From Mesorhizobium sp. B2-7-2 (GTDB taxonomy: Bacteria > Pseudomonadota > Alphaproteobacteria > Rhizobiales > Rhizobiaceae): a stretch of DNA of 64,000 nt. Below the pieces are notes generated by a model that made no database searches, was not told the DNA's origin, and saw nothing but the letters and a program-made list of their open reading frames with translations. Shown here in pieces: positions 50,766 through 60,210 of the stretch. The stretch covers positions 1 through 64,000 of the forward strand of contig NZ_VFTZ01000009.1 in NCBI RefSeq assembly GCF_006440775.1, written 5' to 3'. A program made the translations under genes and the position numbers. Each line of letters begins with the position of its first letter. Position 1 is the first letter of the stretch.

Positions 50766-51742
50766 GCAACCAGACCTTCCGCTATGATCTCAACGGCCAG
50801 GTCATAGGCATCACCGCCGCGCGTGCCGATCTGTGGCCGAGCTTCGACCTGATGCTCGGCGCCCTGCGTATGAACGAGCCTGTCCAGCCCGGTTTTCGCG
50901 TCGACATTGTCGAAACGCTTGAGTTGCACGAGAACCCCGAAGGAAAGCTGGCTTTCGACGGCGAAGTGCCGCTGGATGGCCATTGCCGGATGATCGACGC
51001 CGGACGCGCCTTCCATCTCGTCTTTCCGGGCCAGCAGACGCTGTCGATCCACGACGGCGAGAGCCGGGCCGAAATCCGTCTTCATCCCGACAGCAAGATC
51101 AAGTGGACTTTGCTGATGATGGTGCTGGATGCAGCACTCGACGCGGACGGCCAGCATATGCTGCACACCGCGGGTCTCACCTTGCCTGGAAAGGACGCCC
51201 TGGTTCTCATTCATGCGCCAAGCGGCACGGGCAAGTCCACCACATCGCTCGCGCTTGCCTCGCGGGGCTTCGGCCTCTGCTCGGACGACGTGATGATCCT
51301 CGACGCAAGCGCGCAGGGCATCACGGCCTGGGGCATGCCGCGCAAGGTGAAGGTCCACCGCAACACGGCGGCGATGCTGCCCTTCGTCGCGCCCTGCCTG
51401 GGCGAGAAGTGGGACGCCGAGGGCGAGCAATCCGTTTCGCTGGACCGCCTTGGCGAAATCATCCGTGTCGAGGATGTGCGCGCCAGGCCCGTCGCGGCGC
51501 TCTTGCACCTTGCACGCTCGGCAGACGCCGAGACCCGGCTGCTGCCGATGGCCAGGACAGATGCCATGGTGGCTTTGGCCACCGACAATGTAAGGACCGG
51601 CATGACCGGCCTGCTGTCGCTGCAGAAAAGGCGCATGGCGACGATCGTGGCACTGGTGCAGGCGGTGCCGACCTTCACGCTGGAAGTCGGGGCAAGGCCG
51701 GTCGAGGCGGCGGCGCTGATCCAGGCTGCGGTTGAGATTTAG
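50762..51742 (+). CDS. HPr-kinase-like protein of the second RiPP locus
   Basis: A 326-residue protein using a TTG start (50762-50764) that overlaps the B2 stop; no ATG or GTG gives a better fit. The kinase core has P-loop APSGTGKST at 152-160 and CSDDVMILD at 173-181, closely parallel to the kinase at 22160-23140, which has the same length. Expected activity is phosphorylation of a RiPP precursor or of a small substrate. The precursor-like peptide at 52935 has Ser25 near its end as a possible target, which is inference. Confidence 0.8.
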   Translation: MSNQTFRYDLNGQVIGITAARADLWPSFDLMLGALRMNEPVQPGFRVDIVETLELHENPEGKLAFDGEVPLDGHCRMIDAGRAFHLVFPGQQTLSIHDGESRAEIRLHPDSKIKWTLLMMVLDAALDADGQHMLHTAGLTLPGKDALVLIHAPSGTGKSTTSLALASRGFGLCSDDVMILDASAQGITAWGMPRKVKVHRNTAAMLPFVAPCLGEKWDAEGEQSVSLDRLGEIIRVEDVRARPVAALLHLARSADAETRLLPMARTDAMVALATDNVRTGMTGLLSLQKRRMATIVALVQAVPTFTLEVGARPVEAAALIQAAVEI

Positions 51743-51762
51743 CTGTGAGTGAGTTTCCTCTC

Positions 51763-52791
51763 TCAGGCTGGATATGGTCGCGGCCGCGCCAGCCTCTGCA
51801 CCCAGCGGAAGGCATCGCGGCTGAGGCGCGACCGCAGCTTCTCGCGCGAATTGACGCGAAGCAGCATGTTGCCGGTGATCAGCCATTTCGCCAACCGTAT
51901 CGAGAGGTCCGGCTTGATGCGGTCGGCAAGCTCGATCGCGCGCGGCGCGCCGAACAGGCGTCCGGTGACGTTGAGGACCGTGGCCAGCTCGAGCTCGATG
52001 CCGGTCATGCGGGCGGCATCGAGCAGCCGCGCTTCCTCTTGAGGCGATTTCAGCGCCCGCACGCCTTGCAGCACGTCGACGCAGAGCTGCAGGCGGTGGA
52101 ACTTGTGGCCGCCGGCGGCATGGACGATGGCGATGGTGAGCAGCGCGGCCGGTGTGTCGGTTTCGCCGCCGTCGATCGCCTGCAACTCGCGAAAGCCAAG
52201 CGACAGGCGTCTGCGCATGACGGTGTCGTGCACCAGATTGCCATGCAATTCGATCAGCAGGCTGGAGTTCTCTTTCTCCAGCCATTTGAATTCCTGCAGC
52301 TCGTGCGACTCGGCCTCGTCGCTGCCGAGCTCGAAGCCGCATTCGCCGATGGTCTTGTTGGCCTCATCGATGCTGGCGGGGTCGACGAGAATGTCGATGT
52401 CGGTGAAGGGACGGTCCGCAACCTGGCTATAGAGCTTGCGCGCGAACACCGGTCCCTTGACGATCCGGGCCGGCACGCCCTTTGCCGCCAGCGCCTTCAT
52501 GATGCGGTCGCCGTGGTACTGCAACAGCATCGATTGGCCGGTCGCCATCGTCGCCTCGTCGCGCAACTCCGACAACTTCCGCTGCAAGGCTGCGTCCTGC
52601 GGCAGTTGAGCGTCGCCGATTTGCCGGAGTTTGCGCAGCATGATTGGCAGCACACCATGGAACTCGGCGTTGACGAGCAGCGCCAGCAGGGTTGCGGCTG
52701 CAATATCCCGGCCGACAGCAGGCAGTGCTTCGGGGTCGGCAAAGGTCAGCAGCAGCTTTTCATCGGCAGGCGCAAGAGAAGGCAGCATCAA
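51763..52791 (-). CDS. Nucleotidyltransferase-family protein of the second RiPP locus
   Basis: A 342-residue protein related to the one at 26560-27822. The metal-site region reads VKGPVFARKLYSQV (111-124) and PFTDIDILVDP (128-138, Asp131 and Asp133), followed by SSLLIELHGNLVH. The rest is helical. The Ala/Pro-rich linker of the other copy is absent. It is convergent with the kinase gene and divergent from the short precursor-like gene, so it sits within the locus but on its own transcript. The substrate is unknown; addition of a nucleotide or sugar-like group to a peptide is speculative. Confidence 0.78.
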   Translation of the reverse strand: MMLPSLAPADEKLLLTFADPEALPAVGRDIAAATLLALLVNAEFHGVLPIMLRKLRQIGDAQLPQDAALQRKLSELRDEATMATGQSMLLQYHGDRIMKALAAKGVPARIVKGPVFARKLYSQVADRPFTDIDILVDPASIDEANKTIGECGFELGSDEAESHELQEFKWLEKENSSLLIELHGNLVHDTVMRRRLSLGFRELQAIDGGETDTPAALLTIAIVHAAGGHKFHRLQLCVDVLQGVRALKSPQEEARLLDAARMTGIELELATVLNVTGRLFGAPRAIELADRIKPDLSIRLAKWLITGNMLLRVNSREKLRSRLSRDAFRWVQRLARPRPYPA

Positions 52792-52905
52792 CCCGGGCGG
52801 CGTTCGAACGACAGGAACAAGCCATGCTTACAGAAAAGCACGCCGGAAACCAGTGCGGCGGCAGAGCCAGCTTGTGAGTTTGACTTTCCGAGCGGATCGT
52901 CCATT

Positions 52906-52924
52906 CTCCGGATTCGATCCGGAG
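52906..52924 (+). promoter_or_regulatory. Hairpin overlapping the ribosome site of the short precursor
   Basis: Perfect 8-bp arms CTCCGGAT (52906-52913) and ATCCGGAG (52917-52924) with a TCG loop. The right arm covers the first bases of GGAGGG (52921-52926), the SD of the peptide at 52935. Folding would hide the SD, suggesting translational control. The palindrome could instead be an operator. Confidence 0.6.
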
Positions 52925-52934
52925 GGTGTTGGAA

Positions 52935-53021
52935 ATGACGAAAAAGAAATATGCGGCGCCTTTGCTGCGCAAGGCTGGAAAACTGTCCAGCGTGGTGGCC
53001 GTGGCGTCACCGGCGTTTTGA
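52935..53021 (+). CDS. Short RiPP-precursor-like peptide, 28 residues
   Basis: ATG at 52935 after GGAGGG with nine bases between, TGA at 53019-53021. The peptide begins MTKKKYAAPLLRKAGKL and ends SSVVAVASPAF. Tyr6, Pro9, Leu11, Gly15 and Leu17 reproduce the leader motif Y-x2-P-x-L-x3-G-x-L of lasso precursors. After it only 11 residues remain, with no Asp or Glu to form a macrolactam and no Thr at the usual penultimate position. It should be bound by the PqqD-like protein. The final product, if any, may be a short linear or phosphorylated peptide. A signalling or decoy role is also possible. Confidence 0.7.
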   Translation: MTKKKYAAPLLRKAGKLSSVVAVASPAF

Positions 53022-53053
53022 GGCGTTCGGGCTTCGGTTTTGGCTGAAGCTGG

Positions 53054-54040
53054 CTACATCCCCCAGCGCAGCGCCGCCGTGTGTACCGGCGCGTCCCAAA
53101 ATGCCGACGTTTCGTCGTCCAGCATGGTCAGCGTGATCGAGCATCCCGCCATGTCGAGCGAGGTCACATAGGACCCGACCAGCGAGCGGACCACTGTCAC
53201 GCCCTGCCTCTCGAACATCCTGCGGGCGCTGTTGTACATCAGATAAAGCTCCATGGACGGCGTGCCGCCGAAGCCGTTGACGAACAGCAGCGCCGGTCCT
53301 TTGGCGCGATCGCCGAGGTCGCCGGCAATCGCCGCACAGACCTCCTCGGCGATGGCGTCGGCGCTCTTCAGCGCGTCGCGCCGCCGGCCGGGCTCGCCGT
53401 GGATGCCCACGCCGAATTCCATCTCGCCGTCGCCGATCTCGAAGGTCGGCCTGCCGGCGGCGGGCACCGTGCCGCTGGTCAGCGCCACGCCCATCGAGCG
53501 CGTCGCGGCGTTGACGCGGTCGCCCAGCGCCTTGAGCGCGGGCAGCGGCATGCCTTGCTCGGCGGCCGCGCCGACGATCTTTTCCACCACCAGCGTGCCG
53601 GCGACGCCGCGCCGTCCGGTCGTGTAGGACGAGTTCTCGACCGCGACGTCGTCATTCGTCACCACCTGCAGCACGCCATCCGCCATCTCTGCCGCCATGT
53701 CGAAATTCATCACATCGCCTTCGTAGTTCTTGACGATGAACAGGCAGCCGGCGCCGGTATCGACGTCCCGCACGGCCGCCAGCATCTGGTCGGGCGTGGG
53801 CGAGGTGAAGACCTGGCCGGGGCAGGCGGCGTCCAGCATGCCGTGGCCGACAAAACCGCCATGCAGCGGCTCGTGGCCGGAGCCGCCGCCCGAGATCAGC
53901 GCCACCTTGCCCGGCTTCAACGCCCTGCGGCGGATGAATTTGTGCTCGTCGCCAAGCACAAGGATATCGGCATGGGCGGCTGCGAAGCCATCGAGGCTCT
54001 CGGTCAGGACCGTGTCCACCGAATTGATGAATTTCTTCAT
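53054..54040 (-). CDS. dhaK: Dihydroxyacetone kinase, substrate-binding subunit DhaK
   Basis: A 328-residue DhaK starting at MKKFINSVDTVL with GGAGG upstream. The substrate site shows ISGGGSGHEPLHGGFVG and the covalent-binding His214 in FGVGIHGEPGR. It binds dihydroxyacetone as a hemiaminal, to be phosphorylated by DhaL. It is separated from dhaL by the regulator-like gene, EI, HPr and DhaM genes, all on the same strand, but a repeat element and gap divide it from the next gene. Confidence 0.9.
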   Translation of the reverse strand: MKKFINSVDTVLTESLDGFAAAHADILVLGDEHKFIRRRALKPGKVALISGGGSGHEPLHGGFVGHGMLDAACPGQVFTSPTPDQMLAAVRDVDTGAGCLFIVKNYEGDVMNFDMAAEMADGVLQVVTNDDVAVENSSYTTGRRGVAGTLVVEKIVGAAAEQGMPLPALKALGDRVNAATRSMGVALTSGTVPAAGRPTFEIGDGEMEFGVGIHGEPGRRRDALKSADAIAEEVCAAIAGDLGDRAKGPALLFVNGFGGTPSMELYLMYNSARRMFERQGVTVVRSLVGSYVTSLDMAGCSITLTMLDDETSAFWDAPVHTAALRWGM

Positions 54041-54060
54041 GGCAGTCCTCCCGACGTCTT

Positions 54061-54113
54061 AGTTTACGCAATTCCGAACGGAAAACCGCTGGACACTTTT
54101 CCTGGAATTGCTC
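54061..54113. repeat. Intergenic palindromic repeat (copy 2)
   Basis: GCAATTCC (54068-54075) and GGAATTGC (54104-54111) bound AACGGAAAACC and CTTTTCC. The element is a close match, in the other orientation, to 13881-13930. It fills the gap between dhaK and the small gene upstream of it. Confidence 0.75.
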
Positions 54114-54117
54114 TTGC

Positions 54118-54549
54118 TCAGCCGCTGCCCTTGCCGGCGATGCTGGTTATTTTCTGGATGAATTCGTTGATCGCCCGGTCGAGCGCGGCGTTCTGCCTGT
54201 CGTCGCCGAAATCCGGCACGATGAGCGAGACGTGGCGCGTCTTGCGCGGCCCCGAGGCTACGGGCGCCTTGCCGGGATGCGCCTGGTGATAGGCGGCCAT
54301 GAACTGGTCGCGCTCGGCCTGGCTGAAGTGGCAGACGGAAAAGATCGACGGCAGATGCCTTGACGGGATCGGGATCGAATAGGCCGGGCTGGAAATCTGG
54401 GTGACGAAGCTGCGGTGCTTGCCGAGCGCGTCGGCAAGCCGCTGGCGCATACCCGACGGACGCTGGTCGATCACCTGCGACAGGATTGTCTTGTAGGCGC
54501 GGATCGCCTCCTCCGAGCCTGTTTCCGATATCTTCTCGGTCCTGGCCAT
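54118..54549 (-). CDS. Putative helix-turn-helix protein in the dha region
   Basis: A 143-residue protein starting at MARTEKISETGSEE (ATG at 54549); an extended frame upstream overlaps EI and is unlikely. Residues about 18-60 contain YKTILSQVIDQRPSGMRQRL and ADALGKHRSFVTQISS, which look like a lambda-repressor-type helix-turn-helix. The FSVCHFSQAERDQFMAAYH helix follows. The C-terminal part (SLIVPDFGDDRQNAALDRAI) is less typical. It lies 8 bp after the EI gene. I do not recognise a named family; regulation of the dha operon is a guess from location. Confidence 0.6.
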   Translation of the reverse strand: MARTEKISETGSEEAIRAYKTILSQVIDQRPSGMRQRLADALGKHRSFVTQISSPAYSIPIPSRHLPSIFSVCHFSQAERDQFMAAYHQAHPGKAPVASGPRKTRHVSLIVPDFGDDRQNAALDRAINEFIQKITSIAGKGSG

Positions 54550-54556
54550 GCCGCGT

Positions 54557-56131
<1,575 letters not shown>

Positions 56132-56172
56132 GGCTCGCATTCCTTGCGGGCCTGGCGACATTCAGATCGGTC

Positions 56173-56475
56173 TCAAGCGGACCGGGCATGATCCGCGTCC
56201 TCGTCGAAGTCACGCTGCACCAGATCGACCAGCGCCTTCACCGCCTGGGTCGAGCCATCGCCCTTGGCGCGGATATGCAGCATGGTCCCTTTCGGCGCCT
56301 TGGCCGCCATCACCTTGACGATGCTCTTGGCGTCGAACCAGGGACCGTTGGCCGCCACCGCCACTTCCACCTCGGCCGCGAACGACTTGGCGAGTTTGGT
56401 GAACTTCACCGAAGGGCGCGCATGCAGCCCCACCGCGTGGGTGATCAGGACCGTTGCTTCGGCGGATGCGGACAT
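56173..56475 (-). CDS. HPr-family phosphocarrier protein
   Basis: A 100-residue HPr. The active-site His18 is in ITHAVGLHARPSVKF. The second part contains DAKSIVKVMAAKAPKGT, the conserved regulatory-Ser region of the fold. The C-terminal extension (VQRDFDEDADHARSA) is acidic and longer than usual. It lies between the EI and DhaM genes, so it should be the carrier of a dedicated PEP-to-DhaM chain. A separate role in nitrogen PTS control is less likely. Confidence 0.9.
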   Translation of the reverse strand: MSASAEATVLITHAVGLHARPSVKFTKLAKSFAAEVEVAVAANGPWFDAKSIVKVMAAKAPKGTMLHIRAKGDGSTQAVKALVDLVQRDFDEDADHARSA

Positions 56476-56494
56476 TCAGTCGGTTCCCGTTCGT

Positions 56495-56884
56495 TCACGA
56501 CGGCGACAATTCATGCGCCGTCGCCACCACTTCCTTGAGCGAGGCGCCGCCGGAGGATTCGGTCGCCGCCATCACCGCGCCCTCGACGATCGGCGCGTTG
56601 CAGACGACTATTCTGTGGGAGCGCGGCTCGCCGATCATCTCGACCGCCATCTCCGAGTTGGTCTCGGCGCCACCGAGATCGACCAGTATGGCGACGCCCG
56701 CGTCCGACCAGGCCTTGTCGATCGCGTTCATGATCGCCTCGACGCTGGTGCCGAGGCCGCCATGGCCGTTTCCGCCGCACCATGCAAGCGGCACTTCGTC
56801 GCCCACCATCTGGCGCACCATGTCGGCCGTGCCCTCGGCGACCAGGGGCGAATGCGACACGATGACGATACCGACATTGCTCAT
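56495..56884 (-). CDS. dhaM: DhaM, EIIA(Man)-type phosphotransferase subunit
   Basis: A 129-residue protein from the ATG at 56884 overlapping the dhaL stop. It has VGIVIVSHSPLVAEGTADM with the phospho-His11, and ILVDLGGAETNSEMAVEMI. The length equals a single EIIA-Man domain, without the HPr and EI domains fused in E. coli DhaM. It transfers phosphate to ADP bound on DhaL. Its gene sits in the order dhaL-dhaM-HPr-EI. Confidence 0.9.
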   Translation of the reverse strand: MSNVGIVIVSHSPLVAEGTADMVRQMVGDEVPLAWCGGNGHGGLGTSVEAIMNAIDKAWSDAGVAILVDLGGAETNSEMAVEMIGEPRSHRIVVCNAPIVEGAVMAATESSGGASLKEVVATAHELSPS

Positions 56885-57483
56885 CAAATGCCCTCGACAG
56901 TTTCGGCGACTGCGCGCACCAGCAGCGCGGTCGAGCGCGCTCCGGCGTCCATATGCCCGATCGAGCGCTCTCCCAGGAAGGAGGCGCGCCCGCGCAGGGC
57001 CTTCATCGGCACAGTGGCCTCCGCGGCCTTGTCGGCTGCGTCGGCGATTTCGCTTGCCGACTTGCCTTGCGCCAATGCCTCATACACCGGCGCCAGCACA
57101 TCGAGCATGGTTTTTTGTCCCGGCTGCGATTTGCCGCGCGCCGCGACCGCCTCGATCGCCTTGCCCAGTGCCGCGACCAAGCCGCTTCGATCCGGTGCTG
57201 CCGGCAATTCCTTGCCGAGCGCCATGAACAGCGTGCCGAAGAGAGGCCCGGACGCGCCGCCGACGGTCATTACCAGCTTGGTGCCGACGGCCTTCAGCGC
57301 CTCGGGCAGCGGTTTTGCTGAAAAGGCGTCGGCCTCGGCGCGCACGGCCTCGAAGCCGCGCTTCATGTTCAGCCCATGATCGCCGTCGCCGATCGCCTGG
57401 TCGAGCGCGGTCAACTCCTCGGCATGCGCCGCGATCGTATCGGCCGCCGCCGCGATCAATCGGGAGAAATCGGCTGCGGCCAT
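56884..57483 (-). CDS. dhaL: Dihydroxyacetone kinase ADP-binding subunit DhaL
   Basis: A 199-residue helical protein from MAAADFSRLIAA at 57483, with AGGA upstream. ALDQAIGDGDHGLNMKRGF holds the Mg-ADP-binding Asp residues; the HGxNM form is typical of PTS-dependent DhaL, in which ADP stays bound. GGASGPLFGTLF binds the phosphates. It works with DhaK and DhaM. The fused kinase gene upstream ends only 10 bp away, so both kinds of enzyme are made from one transcript. Confidence 0.9.
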   Translation of the reverse strand: MAAADFSRLIAAAADTIAAHAEELTALDQAIGDGDHGLNMKRGFEAVRAEADAFSAKPLPEALKAVGTKLVMTVGGASGPLFGTLFMALGKELPAAPDRSGLVAALGKAIEAVAARGKSQPGQKTMLDVLAPVYEALAQGKSASEIADAADKAAEATVPMKALRGRASFLGERSIGHMDAGARSTALLVRAVAETVEGI

Positions 57484-57493
57484 TTCCTGTCCT

Positions 57494-59134
57494 TCATGCC
57501 GGGGCGAACAGAGCCGCCACGGCGGCGAAAACTTCGGCGACCGCGAAGGCGCCGGGATCCGCGACGTCAAGCTGTCTGCCGATATAGGCGGAACGCCCGG
57601 CCTTTGCTTTCTGCATCGCGGCGGTCGCCTCGGCGCCTTGCCGCGCTGCTTCTGCCGCTGCTTCCGGCCCGCTTGCGTCCAGGGCTTTCAGCGCTGGCTC
57701 CAGTGCATCGACCATCGTGCGGTCGCCGATCCTGGCGCCGCCGTAGAAGGTCATCCGGTCGAGCCCGGCAAGCAACGCTTTGCCGAGCGACGCGCCGGTG
57801 CCCAGCGATTGCGACGCGGCGGTGAAGAAGATCGACAACAGCACGCCGCTGGAGCCGCCCATCGACGTGCCCAGCGTATCGCCGATTGCGGCAAATGTCG
57901 CGGCCTTGTCGGCGAGCGGCAGCGTCTCGATGCGCTCGAAAATGCTGCGCGCCCCCGTCGCCACCGTCGAGCCGGTGTCGCCGTCGCCGGCCTTGGCATC
58001 GAGCGCATTGAGCGGCTCTTCGAGCGCGATCAGCTTTTGGCAGACGGCTTTGATCAGCCGCTCGGCGGCCGCATCGCGGCTGGCAGGCTTGCTGGCTGTG
58101 CCCATGCCAGGCCTGGCCATCGCGATAACGACTGGCGGACGAACCGGCTTCGCCGGCAGCCAGGCATGCGGGCCGACGGGCGCCAGCAGCGCCGCCTCGC
58201 GCTCCGCGTCGAGCTTGAGCAGCGACAGCGAGAAGCCGTTCATGTTGAGCGCCGTCATTAAATGTCCGGGGCCGACGGTCAGCGTCACGGCCTTGGCCAG
58301 TGGCGAGGCGAGCACCGCATTTGCGATCAAGGACATCTCGAGCGGCGGCACCGAGCCGAGATTGTTGATCAGCAAGGCGTAGCGGCTGCCGGGATCGAGC
58401 CGCGCCGCGAGGCGTTCGGCCATGACAGCGACGAATGCGCCGGCGCTCTGCAGCGCGATGCGCTCGACGCCCGGCTCGCCATGGATGCCGAGGCCGAGCT
58501 CGCCATCATCCGCGCCGAAGCGCTCCTCATGCGCCTGTCCGGGGATCGAGCAGGAGGAAAGCGATATGCCGAGCGAAAAGACGTCCTTGGCCGCCGCCCG
58601 CGCCGCGGCAGCGACCGATGCAAGGTCATGGCCGCTTTCGGAAAGGTGTCCGGCGATCTTGTGCACGAACAGCGTGCCGGCAACGCCACGCGGCTGCGCA
58701 ATGTCGGGCAGCGCGATGTCGTCGCCGACGATCACCATCTCGACCGCAAGACCTTCCGCGCGCGCCTTTTCCGCGGCGAGGCCGAAATTGAGCCGGTCGC
58801 CGGTGTAGTTCTTGACGATCAGCAGGCAGCCGGCGGGGCCGGTCGTCGCGCGGATCGCCGCCAGCACCGCCTCGACGCTCGGCGAAGCGAAGATCTCGCC
58901 GGAGACGGCCGCCGTCAGCATGCCGGCGCCGACGAAGCCGGTATGCGACGGTTCATGCCCCGCGCCGCCGCCGGAAACGATCGCCACCTTCGTCTTGTCC
59001 CAGTCGGCGCGCAGCCCGACCTTGATCTCTGGATAGCCGTCGAGGCGGGCGAGCGCGCCCGACCCCACCGTGGCGAGAAAGCCGTCGAGCCCCTCGGTGA
59101 CGATCGTGTCCTTGCGGTTGAAAAAGTGCTTCAT
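57494..59134 (-). CDS. Fused dihydroxyacetone kinase (DhaK-DhaL, ATP-dependent type)
   Basis: A 546-residue protein starting at MKHFFNRKDTIVTEG (59134). Residues 1-330 form a DhaK domain with VSGGGAGHEPSHTGFVGAGM and His218 in LGLGIHGEPG. Residues about 350-546 form a DhaL domain with LDAKAGDGDTGSTVATGA; the TG-x-T form after the Asp cluster is typical of ATP-dependent kinases. GGSSGVLLSIFF follows. The enzyme could phosphorylate dihydroxyacetone or a related ketose or tetrose directly with ATP. Its presence beside a complete PTS-type set suggests different substrates. Confidence 0.88.
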   Translation of the reverse strand: MKHFFNRKDTIVTEGLDGFLATVGSGALARLDGYPEIKVGLRADWDKTKVAIVSGGGAGHEPSHTGFVGAGMLTAAVSGEIFASPSVEAVLAAIRATTGPAGCLLIVKNYTGDRLNFGLAAEKARAEGLAVEMVIVGDDIALPDIAQPRGVAGTLFVHKIAGHLSESGHDLASVAAAARAAAKDVFSLGISLSSCSIPGQAHEERFGADDGELGLGIHGEPGVERIALQSAGAFVAVMAERLAARLDPGSRYALLINNLGSVPPLEMSLIANAVLASPLAKAVTLTVGPGHLMTALNMNGFSLSLLKLDAEREAALLAPVGPHAWLPAKPVRPPVVIAMARPGMGTASKPASRDAAAERLIKAVCQKLIALEEPLNALDAKAGDGDTGSTVATGARSIFERIETLPLADKAATFAAIGDTLGTSMGGSSGVLLSIFFTAASQSLGTGASLGKALLAGLDRMTFYGGARIGDRTMVDALEPALKALDASGPEAAAEAARQGAEATAAMQKAKAGRSAYIGRQLDVADPGAFAVAEVFAAVAALFAPA

Positions 59135-59196
59135 GGATTTCGTCCAGTCCGTATCTGCGGTCGTCAATCAGTTTGCAAATTTGTCGTGCGAGCCGA

Positions 59197-60210
59197 CTAC
59201 ATCAATCTTTGCCCGTCCGAGCCGAAATAGAGCGGCGCCATGTAGCGGATCGTCACCTTATCCCCTTTGGCTAAAGGCGTGTCCGGATCGGTGAGCGTCA
59301 CCAGCTTCTTCGACCCCACCGTCACATGCAGGTGGTTCTGGTCGCCGAGATGCTCGACCCAGTCGACGACGCCGTCGGCATGGCCGTTCGCTGCCTTCTC
59401 GATCGCGAGATGCTCGGTCCGCGCGCCGATCGTCGTCGTTCCGGTCGGGGCGCCGCCGTCGGGCAGCAGTCCGGCCGGCAGAAGGTTGATAGCCGGCTGG
59501 CCGAGGCGCGCCGCGACATGAAGATTTGCCGGCTCAGAATAGATCGCGCGCGGCGTGCCGATCTGCGCCAGCATGCCATCGGCGAGGATGCCGATGCGGT
59601 CGGCCATGGTCATCGCCTCGATCTGGTCGTGCGTGACATAGAGCATGGTGGCGCCGAGCTCGGACTGGATGCGCTTGAGCTCGAGCCTGAGATCGGCGCG
59701 CAGCTTGGCGTCGAGCGAGGACAGCGGCTCGTCCATCAGGTAGATCGCGGGCTTCCTCACCAGGGCGCGGCCGATGGCGACGCGCTGCATCTCGCCGCCG
59801 GACAGTTTCGTCGAGCGGTTGTCGAGCTTGTGGTCGATGCGCACCATGCGCGCGACCTCCTCGACACGGCGGCGCACAGCCTCTTCGGGAAACCGCCGCG
59901 CCGGCGAGCGCAGCGGGAAGGCGAGATTGTCGAACACCGAAAGATGCGGATAGAGCGAATATTGCTGGAAGACGAAGGCGGTGTCGCGTTCGGCCGGCGA
60001 CAGCGCCGTCGCGTCGTGGCCGCCGATGTGAATCGTGCCGCTGTCCGGCCGTTCCAGTCCGGCGATCAGCCTCAGCGTCGTCGTCTTGCCGGCGCCGGTC
60101 GGCCCGAGCAGCACGACGAATTCGCCGTCCTTGATCGCGAGGTCGAGATCATCGATCGCGACGGTGTCGCCAAAACTCTTGGTCACGCCCTGGATATGAA
60201 CGTCAGCCAT
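59197..60210 (-). CDS. ABC transporter ATP-binding protein 2
   Basis: A 337-residue MalK-type ATPase from MADVHIQGVTKSF at 60210. Walker A is LLGPTGAGKTTTLR, the signature KLSGGEMQRVAIGRA, Walker B AIYLMDEPLSSLDAKL and the switch VTHDQ. The regulatory tail has IGARTEHLAIEK. It overlaps the previous ATPase gene by 8 bp and pairs with it as a heterodimer, as in the GlpS/GlpT system of glycerol uptake in rhizobia. It is followed 62 bp on by the fused kinase gene, so transport and phosphorylation are linked. Confidence 0.9.
   Translation of the reverse strand: MADVHIQGVTKSFGDTVAIDDLDLAIKDGEFVVLLGPTGAGKTTTLRLIAGLERPDSGTIHIGGHDATALSPAERDTAFVFQQYSLYPHLSVFDNLAFPLRSPARRFPEEAVRRRVEEVARMVRIDHKLDNRSTKLSGGEMQRVAIGRALVRKPAIYLMDEPLSSLDAKLRADLRLELKRIQSELGATMLYVTHDQIEAMTMADRIGILADGMLAQIGTPRAIYSEPANLHVAARLGQPAINLLPAGLLPDGGAPTGTTTIGARTEHLAIEKAANGHADGVVDWVEHLGDQNHLHVTVGSKKLVTLTDPDTPLAKGDKVTIRYMAPLYFGSDGQRLM

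Noticed and set aside
52935..53021. Calling the short peptide a canonical lasso precursor
   Set aside because: No Asp or Glu is present after the leader motif and no cyclase gene is nearby, so a macrolactam cannot form in the normal way.
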